Made by a program: the position numbers and the translations under genes. Of a stretch of 64,000 nt of DNA, positions 47,760-58,881 are shown one piece after another. The DNA lies in the NCBI GenBank assembly GCA_947034885.2, contig OX344756.2, positions 21,001,489-21,065,488 of the forward strand, in the 5' to 3' direction. The DNA comes from Thuidium tamariscinum (lineage: Eukaryota > Streptophyta > Bryopsida > Hypnales > Thuidiaceae). The number at the start of each line of letters is the position of its first letter. The stretch's first letter is position 1. The notes under the pieces are model-generated. The model searched no databases. It had not been told where the DNA came from and saw only the letters and a list, made by a program, of their open reading frames with translations.

Positions 47760-48838
47760 TCAAATGAAATAAAGTAATTAAATAAAATATAGTAAACTCC
47801 AACCTAATTTAATATATAGATATAGAATATAGATAATAAGATAAGTGTGCCTTGTATTGTTGCCACAACCAAAATAATAGTAAAAACTAGTGTGCCCTCG
47901 GGTGGGTCACTTCCCGCATTTTAAAAACCACGTGTGGCATAATATAGGATGGATTTTATTGTTTTAAGGTAAAATTTATAAAGGATTTACAAATAAAGTA
48001 GGGGACTTTCAAAGTCAAAGATTCATTATAAGTAAAATAGGTAGCTAAAAAATCTCAAGTATTAAAATTTTTTACATATAATTTAAGGACTAGAGATTAG
48101 CATCTTAGAAATTGTATTTAGTAGGTTCAATTTTATCTAGAGCTAGTTGTATAAAGGAGTCAAAGTATAAAGGAAAAGAATATTGAGCAAAGTAAACATC
48201 TCAACTTTTCATGCAAATTTCCTTTATCTTCTCTTTAATCTTCTTGTTTTTAACTTTCTCTTCAATTCACTTTTTCTCCTTATAAAGAAAATACCCTACA
48301 AAAAAATACTTTCACCTACATAATATAAGTAAGTATATGGTGCCATAATATAGGACATTTTCACAAATTATGTAATTATAGGGGACCATTTATTCAAGTC
48401 TTTGAGGTAAATAGCCCCCCCAAAAAATACCCCCTTGCCGCATGGGAGGATATGAAACATACAAAGAATGACCCACCCAAGAGTGTGTCATGTATTGTTC
48501 CTACAACCAAAATAAATTTAAAATAATTTTAAAATTTTAAAATTCAATTTCTTTTCTATCATAAGTTGGAATGACAAAAAAACAAGAGAGGAGTGTTAGG
48601 GCCATTGCAATGTGAGAGGTTGCATCTAGTGTATCTTGTGCCATAGCCACAACCATACTAAAATTAAATATTTTTTTTTAATTCATTAAGATTTTGAAAT
48701 TCAATACCTTTAAACAATGGAATGAATGCGAGCGCTTGTTTACAATGTGAGAAGTTGTGTTCTTGGTACAAATAAAAAGTACAAGGGGAGTACAAGAGTT
48801 TTGTTCTGTTGTGTTTGAATATGCAATGATAATGTTAC
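47760..48838. other. AT-rich spacer inside old array
   Basis: Contains remnants of the array unit and no gene. Confidence 0.4.
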
Positions 48839-49136
48839 AAACACTACAAAAAAATGAGTGTTTTGTGACTGCAAAATATGACTGTAGTGAGTCACAAAAT
48901 TCAAGAATGTGACTCAAGCAAAAATCAATGTAGATGAGTGGAATGTGACTGAGATGAGTCATGGTCGAGTCCTTCACTTTCAATCATATGATTGGTGAGT
49001 CATATTTGCAGTCATATGGATTTGGTAGTATAATAAACCTTTTTTAGATGTATTTTGCCAACATGGGGTATATATTGACCATATTTGGAGGTTTGACTTT
49101 TTCATGAGCTGCCCGGGCAAAATAAAAAATCCTATG

Positions 49137-49561
49137 TCGAATGTGACTGCATCCAGTCATATTTTTGCTGACGTGGAATATGACTGAGGTGAGTCATATT
49201 TTGAGTGACATGGAATATGACTAAGTTGAGTTATATTTTGAGTGACAGGGAATATGACTAAATTGAGTCATAATATGAAATATGACTATGGTGAGTCATA
49301 TTTTAAGTAATATGGAATATGACTGCAATGAGTCATATTTCGAGTGATGTGGAATATGACTATGATGAGTCATATTTTGAGTGATATAGAATATGACTAT
49401 AGAGAGTCATATTTTGAGTGATATAGAATATGACTATGGTGAGTCATATTTTGAGTAATATAGAATATGACTGTAGTGAGTCATATTTTGAATAATATAG
49501 AATATGACTATGGTGAGTCATATTTTGAGTGATGTAGCATATGACTATAGAGAGTCATATT
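49137..49561 (+). repeat. 37-bp palindromic subterminal repeat array
   Basis: GAATATGAC recurs every 37 bp (for example 49,389, 49,426, 49,463, 49,500), about eleven copies. Each unit pairs with itself: AATATGACT, a short variable loop, then AGTCATATT, followed by a TTGAGTRATAT link. Confidence 0.95.
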
Positions 49562-50204
49562 TATGTTCAAGTTAGTACTAAAAAAAAGTAAGAAATAAAA
49601 GCCAAGATATAATAAGAGGCAACAAAAACAAAAACAAAAAACTAATAATAAGCAAAAATAAGACAAGTTAAGATGTAATAAGAGGTAATAAGAGGCAAAA
49701 ATAATAAACAATAAAAGAAAAGGTCTAAAAAACAACAATTAAGCAAGAGTTAAGGTTAAGATTCAATTTGAAGCAACAATCTTGAAACAACAACTTTGAA
49801 GTAACAATTTTGAAGCAACAATTAAGAGATAATAACTAAAAAGCAATAACAAACTATCAACAACAAACTAGCAATAACTAATTAATAATAACTAAGAAGC
49901 AACAACTAACTAACAACAACTAAGAGGTAAGAAGCAACAACAAATTGGTAACAACTAAGAAGCAACAACTAAAACCTCAACAACAAGTAGAACCTCCACA
50001 ACTAAGCAAGAACACTACAGCAAGTAGAACTTCAAAAAACAAAAGAAGCAAGAAGAAACAAGACTTAGAAGACAACAATTAAACAACAACAACAAAAACA
50101 CAACACTACAATAAGTAGAACTTCAAAAAACTAAAGAGGAAGAAGAAACAAGAGTCTTAAAGCAACAAAAAACAAAGAAGATGAAGCAAATGAAGTGGCG
50201 ACTA

Positions 50205-50335
50205 GGGTTTTGGAACCCTAAATATGATGGCTAGGGTTTTTAAACCCTAAAAATGACAGCTAGGGGTTTTAAAACCCTAAAAAATGACGGCTAGGATTTC
50301 AAGATTCCCCAAAACAATGGCTAGGATTTTATTAA
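50205..50335 (+). repeat. Telomere-like TAGGGTTTT/AACCCTAAA repeats
   Basis: Three to four copies of a roughly 40-bp palindromic unit (CTAGGGTTTT ... AACCCTAAA ... ATGACGG) inside the CACTA element. It is not a telomere, only telomere-like in motif. Confidence 0.85.
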
Positions 50336-51025
50336 TTTGTAGCAATAATTTTTATTTATATTTTTTTTATTGACCAAATTTTTAGGAGGTTGCCCGAAAA
50401 AAAAATCTTAAAAAAATGTGAATCTACAAAAATGTGATTGTAGAATATGACTACATGTAGTCATGTATGCAAAGATATGATTGGCAAATATGACTAGTGT
50501 TCCCATGATCATACGTTCCATACCGTTCCCTATAAAATGTTGTTCTCAATGACTGTATACTACACATCCAAAGTGTAGAAAAGCAAAATATGACTGGCAG
50601 TCATATTTTGCAGTCATATTTTTCCGCAAAGTTTAGGACTCCTAGAATATAACTGCGAGCAGTCACCAGTCATCTCTAGTCATATTTTGGTAGTCATAAA
50701 ATACTCATATTCTTGTAGTGAAAATTTACAAAATAGAAGATACCCCAAATCAAAGTTTGTGCACTAGTCTGCATCAAGATCTTTCAAGTGGTGCCAAATG
50801 GATTGTTGGAAGCATTACAATTTGTTAGATCTCAATGTATCCAACCAAACAAGCAACAAACAAACAAATTCCATGCATAAAGGAGTGCAAGGGCTTTGTT
50901 TTGTGTCATTTAGATACATAATGTGATAGTTATGCATTTTCCAAAATAATAAGTAATTTCATTCAATTTCCAAATTCATAAAAACTTTGAAGTTCAATAA
51001 TTTTCTCATTGTAGGTCCAAATGCT

Positions 51026-51598
51026 GGGTGATTGCAAGAAACACTTGTCTTATTTTATATCACACAATATGAGGTGTATTTTGTATTTTGATTATAAATG
51101 ATTCAAGATTTATAGGAAACGGATTCATGACTATTACACACCTTGCCTAAATTTTTCTATAATTCTTACCAACATTTGCCAATTCCGTGTTTTTTTGTAC
51201 TATTGAAAAGTCCAAAAAATTATTTTTGAAATGAAATTTGGAAGAGATGGTCTTCTAATAGATTTGTAGCTAATGGCCACAAGAATTTTAAAAATAATTA
51301 TTTTTATGTGGTATAGAAGTCCACAAAATTCCTTCTCTGTTTTTTTTGAAAAGTGTAAAAAATGATTTTGGTGAGTTTTTTTTGTCAATGACCATTTATG
51401 TAAAGTTGTTGCAATTTTAAGATTCTTCTACTTAAAGATTTTTGTAACAAATTTCCTTTGGTGGTTTTCTTCATCTTAAAAGTCTGTACATTAATCATTT
51501 TTTTTTTAAATTTAAAAATTATTTTTCTAATTTTAAAGTATTTTCTAAAAACATCATACAAATAGAAGAAATAGTGCAAGTGTTTCTTGCTTTCACCA
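51026..51598 (+). mobile_element. Foldback-family MITE, copy 6
   Basis: 573 bp beginning GGGTGATTGCAAGAAACAC and ending gtgtttcttgctttcacca, with TGCT on both sides (51,022-51,025 and 51,599-51,602). It split an array unit: with the element removed, the flanks read GGTCCAAATGCTACAAATGC, matching the intact units. Confidence 0.92.
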
Positions 51599-52513
51599 TG
51601 CTACAAATGCACCTCTCTTTGCAAAGAGCTTTCAAGCAATACCAATAATGCCATTGTAAGCCTCATAGTTTGTTACATCTTTGTGCATCAAATAAACAAA
51701 CAAACAAAATAAACTACAATACCTAAAGATATTAAAAATATCAAAGCTAATTTAGACTAGCGTGCCTTGTGCTATTGCCATAGCTTTAAAAGTAAAAATC
51801 ATTTAAAAAAAATTTATTGTAAAAAATTTGAAATTCAATATCCTTAATATGATGCACAAAAGACTACAAGAAATTTGTTCCACTATATGAGAGGTTGTGT
51901 TCTCAACACAAATTGAAAGCTCTATACACAAAAAGATTTTTTTTCATAGTAGTTGGATGTGTGGCATGAAAGTTATGTTTTTTCCAAAATAAAAGATAAA
52001 TTATTTCAATGTACCTATTAATAACAACCTTTCAAATTCCAGAAATTTCCCACTATAGGTCCAAACATCAAGAAACAAAGCCTATGCACCTCTCCTTACT
52101 AAGATCTTTTGAGTGATAGAATATGTACTGCAGGAAGCTTTATGTATTGTTAGATCTTGTCTTGATTGGAATCTTGACAATCAAACAAAATAAACAAAGC
52201 TCTATGTACAAAAGATTGCCATTAAGAAAAATTAAAAGGCAAGAGAAGGTTGTTTTAGGGTCATTCCCCTATATATTCCCGTAAATCAAAAATAATTTAA
52301 TTTTTTTTCTAAGAATTCCAAAAAATGTTAAGAAATCCAAAATTAATTTAAATTTTTTTAAGAAAAATATATTAAAAATTAATTAATTTAAAATATATTA
52401 AAAATATTTGAATAATAATATATTCTAACATGGTAGTCACTTGACTATGTTAGATTGCTGATGTGACATATTTCTATAGTTCAAGAACTGAAGTTATCTT
52501 ACCATCTTCTAAT

Positions 52514-53580
52514 GGGTCATTGGAAGAAACATCGACCATTTTTGTAACGCTTTGCAAAATTTGTTCTTGTCCAATGCTATAACTTTTGATTGATGAATCC
52601 AATGCCCAAACCAAAAAAACTATTTCTAAAATTTTTGATTCCAATGATATTCTATATTTTTCAGAATTTACAAAAAATCACTTTATATTTAAAGATTCTT
52701 TCAAGATTAGGCTTTTTTTTATACAATTGATTGGTTCCAATTAATGATTTTTGGTTGAAATTTCTGTGGTATGTTTTTATAGTAGGTAGGCATGTCCCTA
52801 TCAAAGAGCATCCAAAAAAAACATTATTTTATGACCTCTACATTAGTGCAAACAGGCCTCCTTTGCGTGCATACTTTAGAACATTAAAAATGTTTTTGAA
52901 CTCATTTTTTTAGTCAAACCTCATCACTATAAAGTCTTTTCAAATAGGTAATTTTTAGTTTTGTTCAAAATTATTTTACCTATTTTTTACAAATTAAAAC
53001 ATCAATGTATGTATTTCCTTTACTAGAATTCAATGTCCAAGATAATGTCTTAGAAAATACATACATTGATGTTTTAATTTGTAAAAAATAGGTAAAATAA
53101 TTTTGAACAAAACTAAAAATTGTCTAAGTATTTGAGAAGACTTTACAGTGATGAGGTTTGACTAAAAAAATGAGTTCAAAATCATTTCTAATGTTCTAAA
53201 GTATGCACGTAAGGGAGGCCTGTTTGCACTAATGTAGAGGTCATAAAATAATGTTTTTTTGGATGCTTTTTGGTAGGACATGCCTACCTACTATAAGAAC
53301 ATACCACACAAATTTCAATCAAAAATCATTAATTTGAACCAATCAATTGTATTTACAAAAAGCCTAATCTTGAAAGTGTGACAAATTAACAAAAATAATT
53401 TTTAAATATAAAATGATTTTTTATAAAATTTGAAAAATATAGAATATGATTTCAATCAAAAACTCTAGAAACGGTTTTTTTGGTTTGGGCATTGGATTCA
53501 TCAATCAAAAGTTATAGCATTGGACAAGAACAAATTTTGCAAAGCGCTACAAAAGTAGTCGCTGTTTCTTGCAATGACCC
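52514..53580 (+). mobile_element. Foldback-family MITE, copy 7: 1,067-bp hairpin
   Basis: Left arm 52,514 to about 53,030 and right arm about 53,070 to 53,580 are reverse complements along their whole length with few mismatches, leaving a loop of about 40 bp around GAATTCAATGTCCAAG. Ends: GGGTCATTGGAAGAAAC and gtttcttgcaatgaccc. TAAT flanks both sides (52,510-52,513 and 53,581-53,584). Confidence 0.95.
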
Positions 53581-54254
53581 TAATGCGTTTCACCTTACTA
53601 GAAGGACACATATTTATTACTTAAAATCTCCTATAAAGTTCATTATTTAAAATCTTATCTCTAGAACTATACTTAAAACACCCCTTTTTTTATAATGTTT
53701 AAATCTCCCTTAATGTTTAAATCTCCCTTTGTTTTGTAGCATTTGGATATGCGATGTGAAAGTTAAGAATCTTTAAAATTAAAAGATAGTTTCATTCAAT
53801 TTTCAATTCTATAAAAACTTCAAAATTCAACCACATTCACTTTGTAGGACCAAATGCTACAAAATAGAGTCCATGCATCCCTCCATACGAAGAGTTTTCA
53901 AGATATATCAAGAATGTTGACAGATGCTTCATGTTTTCCTACATCTCAATGTATTAAACAATTTTCTTGATAAATGCACTATCTAGTTATAGTAAAAAAA
54001 TCAAGCCAATTTGATATATAGATGTATAGATTAAGTGTACCTTATACTATTGACACTTGAAATCAAAATAAAACTAAAAATAATATTCCTAATTTTAAAA
54101 AAAATTAAACTCAAGAGTTTAATGTCTTTTATGTACAAGTGAGTGGAAGGGCTTTGTTGTAGTGTAATAAGAGGTTGTATTCTTGATGTGAATAGAAAAC
54201 TATATGCACACAAGAGTGTAAGGCTCTTATTTCATGACATTTGAACACGCAATG

Positions 54255-54420
54255 TACACTACAAGAGAAAAGGGTGTTTTAAATGACTTTTTAAGTATAG
54301 TCTTAAATATCAAATCATAAGTAATGACCTTTAAGACAATTTTCAAGTATAGTTTACTAGAAATACTTGTGTTTCTAGTAAATTTTGGGTGAAAATTACC
54401 AGGGTTGTGTGGACTCTACG
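54255..54420 (+). mobile_element. CACTA element left end, partner not found
   Basis: CACTACAAGAGAAAAGGGTG is a clean CACTA terminal repeat, followed by short inverted motifs (TTTCAAGTATAGT, AAATACTTGTGTTTCTAGTAAA). No complementary right end (TTGTAGTG) occurs downstream before the array resumes near 54,900, so the element is truncated or the right end has decayed. Confidence 0.7.
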
Positions 54421-54432
54421 AATTTTGTAAAA

Positions 54433-54870
54433 TTACGTCCAAAATCTGAACGTCTGGACGCAACGAGTAGAGCAAATGTTGGATAAAAACGGCGGACGGC
54501 CTAATTACCATGGCGGATGGCGAGTTCCAGTCGTGGCGAATGCCATCACGAACGCGTGGCGGATGCGGTTGGTCGGAGCAAATGGCAAGATGCAATCGCG
54601 GCGGACAGGATCGCGATCGTGGCGGACGCCACTAGTCAAAGCGGACGGCAAGACGCGGTCGGCGGACCACGACCACAGTCCGGCCGTCGAGAACAGCGGA
54701 CGCTGTGACGCACCCTAATCTGGACAATGTGGGCCGTTAGATGTGGCGGAGTGGCAGATGACAAGTTGAACATTGGTGATCGGGGTGGATAGGTGGTCGG
54801 ATGGGAGCTTCGACGTCGGCGGTCGGGACAGACGGCCAGCGAAAAGCAAGGCCGTCCACCTCAGTTTTTA
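54433..54870 (+). other. GC-rich island, possible captured fragment
   Basis: An island of about 430 bp with a strikingly high GC content (GCGGACGG, GTGGCGGACGCC, GTCGGCGGACC motifs) within a very AT-rich region. Overlapping plus-strand frames (54,476-54,718 and 54,517-54,708) are open but are R/G/A-rich and unrecognised. Directly follows the CACTA left end; CACTA elements are known to pick up pieces of genes, so it may be a captured piece. Confidence 0.55.
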
Positions 54871-55303
54871 CCTGGCAGAAGAATTTTTTTATCAAAGATA
54901 GGTAAATTATCCTTAATTTTGGATCTTTGATGCGAATAGAAAGTTATGTGTACAAAGTAATGCAAGGACTTTGCTTTGTGACATTTGTGCATGTGATATG
55001 AAAATTCTGTTTTTTTCAAAATAAAAGGTAAATTAATTCAATTTTTTGATCAATAAATTCTTTTGAATTTAATAGCTTTTGCAAAGTAGGTCCAAATGCT
55101 ACAAAACAAAGTCTGTGCACCCCTTCTTACAAAGATCACTTAAGAAATATATAGTGCGCCATTGAATGTTTTGAAGTTGCTATCAATGTATCAAACAAAC
55201 AATATAAACAACCTATTTAACCCTTAAAGAATTTTGACTATGTTTTCACAAAAATCACTCCAAAATTGCAATTTCTAATACGAGTGCAATTTTTTTGAAA
55301 GAA

Positions 55304-56397
55304 GGGTAAATGCAAGAAACACTTGTACTATTTGTTGTGTTTCGTCACACCCTAGTTTTTGATTTTTCTTTTAGCCATAACTTTTTTGTATTAGTTCCAA
55401 ATGACTCAAAATTTATATGGGATTTACTAATAGCTATTATGTATCTAAAATGAATTTTGGAGATTTTTCAAAAATAATTTATTATTTTTAAATAGCCCCA
55501 AAAATTTCTCACTGTACTTGATTTAAGGGTTTTTAAATTTTAGCACCCTATATCTCCAAGAAAAAGAATTTTGATCTAGAATTTGGAGAGGATGGTTTCT
55601 TAGTAGACTTGTAGCTACACTCTAAAGGAATTCTAAAAATATTTATTTTTATGTGTTGTAGAAGTCCACAAAGAGAGCTTCATTCTGCATTTTTTTCCAA
55701 AGGTATAAAACATTATTTTGGTGAGTTTTTTTGGTCAAATCTCATCACCAAAAAGTTTTTCCAAATTTTGTATTTTCATGTATTTTTAAAAATAAATCCT
55801 ATTTTTTACAAATTAAAATGTCACAAGTTGTATTTTCTTCACCAGAACTTTGGACATAGAATTCTCATAGAATTCCGGTGAAGAAAATAGAACTTGTGAC
55901 ATTTTAATTTGTAAAAAATAGGAATTTTTTTAAATATATAAAAACAAAAAACTTGAAAAAACTTTTTGGTGACGAGATTTGACCAAAAAACTCACCAAAA
56001 TAATGTTTTATACCTTTTAAAAAAAATGCAGAATGAAGCTCTCTTTGTGGACTTCTACAACACTTAAAAAATAAGTATTTTTAGAATTCCTTTAGACAGT
56101 AGCTATAAGTCTACTAGGAGACCATCCTCTCCAAATTTTAGGTCAAAATTCATTCTTTTGGAGATAAATGATGCTAAAAAATCCTAAATTGGGTACTGTG
56201 AGAAATTTTCGGGGCTATTAAAAAATAACAAATTATTTTTGAAAAATATTCAAAATTCATTATAGATATATAATAGCTATGAGTAGCTTTCCTGTAAATT
56301 TTGAGTCATTTAGAGCTAAAACACAAAAGTTATGGCCAAAAAGAAAGTAAAAAACTAGGGTGTGACAAAAGGCTTTAAGTATTTCTTGCATTCACCC
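55304..56397 (+). mobile_element. Foldback-family MITE, copy 8: 1,094-bp hairpin
   Basis: Two arms of about 540 bp are reverse complements with a short turn near 55,855-55,880 (ATTCTCATAGAATTCC). Ends: GGGTAAATGCAAGAAACAC and tatttcttgcattcaccc. AGAA flanks both sides (55,300-55,303 and 56,398-56,401). The site without insertion can be seen by comparison with 45,876-45,905 (TAGAAATAAAACATTTTT). Confidence 0.95.
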
Positions 56398-56566
56398 AGA
56401 AAACATTTTTTGACACATAAAACTGTAGGATCTTATATTAAGGTATTTTGAAAAGATGTGGAAAAAATTTCATAAATTTTTATCGTGTATATTGCAAGAT
56501 ATTAGCGTTTGAATTGACAAAAATCATTTTTTTATTCTTGTAAAAATATGAGCAGCTGCACCACGG

Positions 56567-56754
56567 TTGCTAGTATGTGAGCATAGGAAGTGTGAGCCTA
56601 TGAGCTTAGAATACTATACACCTATAGTATGGTGTCTATATTATAAACACCTTAATGGTAATAGTGTATCTATATTTTAAACACCTTCAATGAGTGTATG
56701 ATACTTATTTATACTTAGGCTCAAGGCTCACACTTGTATGCTCACATACTAGCA
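56567..56754. mobile_element. 188-bp inverted-repeat MITE
   Basis: Both ends read TGCTAGTATGTGAGCATA when read inward, with further pairing of AGTGTGAGCC. The centre is a short AT-rich spacer with ATAAACACCTT repeats. Absent from the homologous site at about 46,050, so it is an insertion. No clear target duplication. Confidence 0.75.
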
Positions 56755-56939
56755 TCATTGTTGGATATATACTCAAAAAATTTCGAATCATTTGGAATTG
56801 TACAACCTATAGAAAAAAGATAGTAAGTAGAAAGAAGTAGAAAATGATTCAACATACTAAATTGTGAACAATTTATTTATGAAAATGAAAAATGACAATC
56901 CCAACGGTTATAATATTGTAATAAACAATCTTCACCAGA

Positions 56940-57337
56940 TGTTTTCATTTTTTTAAAAATATTTAAAATAGAATTAAATTAAAAATTTCAAACTTTTTTT
57001 TATAGTGTAGAGATTCTATAATTGACTTGCAAACTACCCCTACCTTTCCACTTAAATATAAATTTATTAAACCAATTTCAAATTCTTATTTCTTAAAAAA
57101 AAAATTTTAAGAAGTTTTTTAGCTATTGAGGTTTCTCGTTGAGTAAAGAAAACATCTTATCATATCATAACTTCTTAACTCTGTAGTAAAAAGTTATAAA
57201 AATTGTTAAGCCTTAAAACTACTCCTAGAGAAAATGTTTTGTGAAAATTTCAAAGAATAAAAATGAAAACTCCATTCATAATGAACTACCCCAAATCGCC
57301 ATGATGCCAAAAAAAACGTTGTTTAGGGCTTTGAGGG
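56940..57337. mobile_element. Fragment of a TTAA-type element
   Basis: Homologue of 30,290-30,739. It ends GGGCTTTGAGGG directly before TTAA (57,338-57,341). A TTAACCCTTAAAG at 55,217 could be a distant left end, in which case the 1,094-bp hairpin and the 188-bp MITE are inserted inside; this is weak. Confidence 0.45.
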
Positions 57338-57790
57338 TTAAGGTAGGTTTAGATAGACAAATGTGCCCTTTGTCATTGCTACAAGTAGTCAAAATAAAAT
57401 GTAAATTTTTTTTTCACATTTTTTAATTCTTAAAAACTTCAAAATTCAATGTCTTTTATATTCAAAGGGATGTAAAGAGTTTCGTCGTGGTGTGAGAGGT
57501 TGCATTCTTGGTACAAATAGAGAGTTATATGGACAAAAGAGCTCAACAGTGTTAGAACTTGCAATGCAAAAGTTATGATTTTTCCAAAATAAAAGATAAT
57601 TTACTTGAATATTCCAATTCATAAAAACCTTCAAAATTGAATACTTTCACACCAAAGGTTTAAATGCCATGAAATAATAAAGTTATGCATTCCACTTTGC
57701 AATGGTAAGAATTTTTAAGTGATACAAAGAGTGTTGTCAAAAGCTAAACCTCAAGGTTTCTTAGATTTTAGTGCATTAAACAAAAACAAT

Positions 57791-58881
57791 ACAACCTATC
57801 TATAGATATAGATAAATGCTATGGCTTGAAATAACAAGCATTCATAAATTTTAAGTGAATTCTAAAAAAAGCTTCAAAACCAAGTTTTCTTATTGTAAAG
57901 CCAATTCTAAAAAATATATATCTCAAATTTCGCTTGTAACATTTTACCTACTTATATTTTATGCTTAATTTTTCTTAAGTTATTCTTTGTACTTTTTAAC
58001 TTTTGTACTCAAAGTTATGTATTTTGATCATTATTTCTCAATGCATTATAATTTGATGTCTATTGTTTCAATGATAGACTTGAATATTGAAGTCAAATAG
58101 AATTAACATTTCAATCCAATTCAAAGATTCATGTTGTATTTTTTGATGTAACCATCTATAAATAAGTGAAATTAATAATCAATGGACTACATCCTACTAT
58201 ACAATACTAATGCTACCCTTACAAATTCAATTAAATCAATAGTTGAAGGTATAAAATAAGAGAGACAAAGGTTTGCAATTGGTGATGAGTTCATTCAACT
58301 TCAAATGTTGTATGAGAAAGTAAAATATATCTCATTAAACTAGTTGCAGTCTTACAAATCCAAATGTATATTCTACTTTGAAGTTGTAACATACCAGAGT
58401 CTTTGGTCCCTAAACCATCTTGTGAACAAAAGAAGAGGAGTGAAAGAAATAGAGCACAAAAATTCAAATATTCAAGGTCTCCTTTTGAGATTGAAATTAC
58501 AAAAACCCTAAAAGTTTTATGATATTTATATTTCTTGAAATCACAACAAACAAAGCTTCACTTGTAGAGAATGACTAATTAGAAACTATCAAACATAAGT
58601 CATGATGTAAAAAACATTAACTCATATCAGAGGTCACAAACAAAATCTACCATGGCACATGAATCTTCAAACATTGAGTGACAATTCAGATTCACAAAGT
58701 ACTGTCAGTTAAGCAGGGCCAATAACAGAAAAATCTGAACAAGAGACGCGATCTGAATCTGGCTGCACAATCTTAGTCAAGCTTAAGTATTTACATCCTC
58801 GTCTTGAAATTTCTGAAACAAAGGCTCCACTAACTTCGCATTAAGAGTCATGAATCTAAAAGGATTTCAGAATAGGTCTTC
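57791..58881. other. Intergenic region 3' of the TNL gene
   Basis: AT-rich, no supported gene. The last 150 bp probably contain the 3' untranslated part of the receptor gene on the minus strand. Confidence 0.4.

Larger units (their letters stand above)
48842..50720 (+). mobile_element. Non-autonomous CACTA (En/Spm) element, complete
   Basis: 1,879 bp. The left end CACTACAAAAAAATGAG and the right end CTCATATTCTTGTAGTG form the classic CACTA terminal inverted repeat, and AAA flanks both sides (48,839-48,841 and 50,721-50,723) as the 3-bp target duplication. The subterminal regions are packed with repeated AATATGACT/AGTCATATT motifs, the sort of arrays that En/Spm-type proteins bind. There is no transposase gene; the middle is AAC/AAG-rich low-complexity DNA and a short TAGGGTTTT/AACCCTAA repeat. 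A related right end pattern (CAGTCATATTTTGCAG) repeats at 50,590-50,700. Confidence 0.95.
45385..57790. repeat. Decayed tandem repeat array with insertions
   Basis: A unit of a few hundred bp recurs in one orientation. Markers are AGGTCCAAATGC (near 45,411, 47,655, 51,013, 53,850, 55,090, 57,653 with variants at 45,700, 46,645 and 52,057), GTTAGATCT ... TCAAACAAACAAA, and TTTGTGGCATTTGGA with GCAATGTGAAAGTTATG. At least nine copies can be followed. They are very diverged, so the array is old. It has been interrupted by foldback elements (four), one CACTA element, a CACTA end with a GC-rich island, and smaller pieces. The copies are not coding. Confidence 0.7.

Noticed and set aside
49137-49561. 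CRISPR-like array (regular repeats every 37 bp)
   Set aside because: The units are contiguous and palindromic with no unique spacers, and they lie in a CACTA subterminal region of a eukaryotic genome.
50205-50335. Interstitial telomere
   Set aside because: Only a few TAGGGTTTT motifs in palindromic 40-bp units; not a head-to-tail TTTAGGG array.
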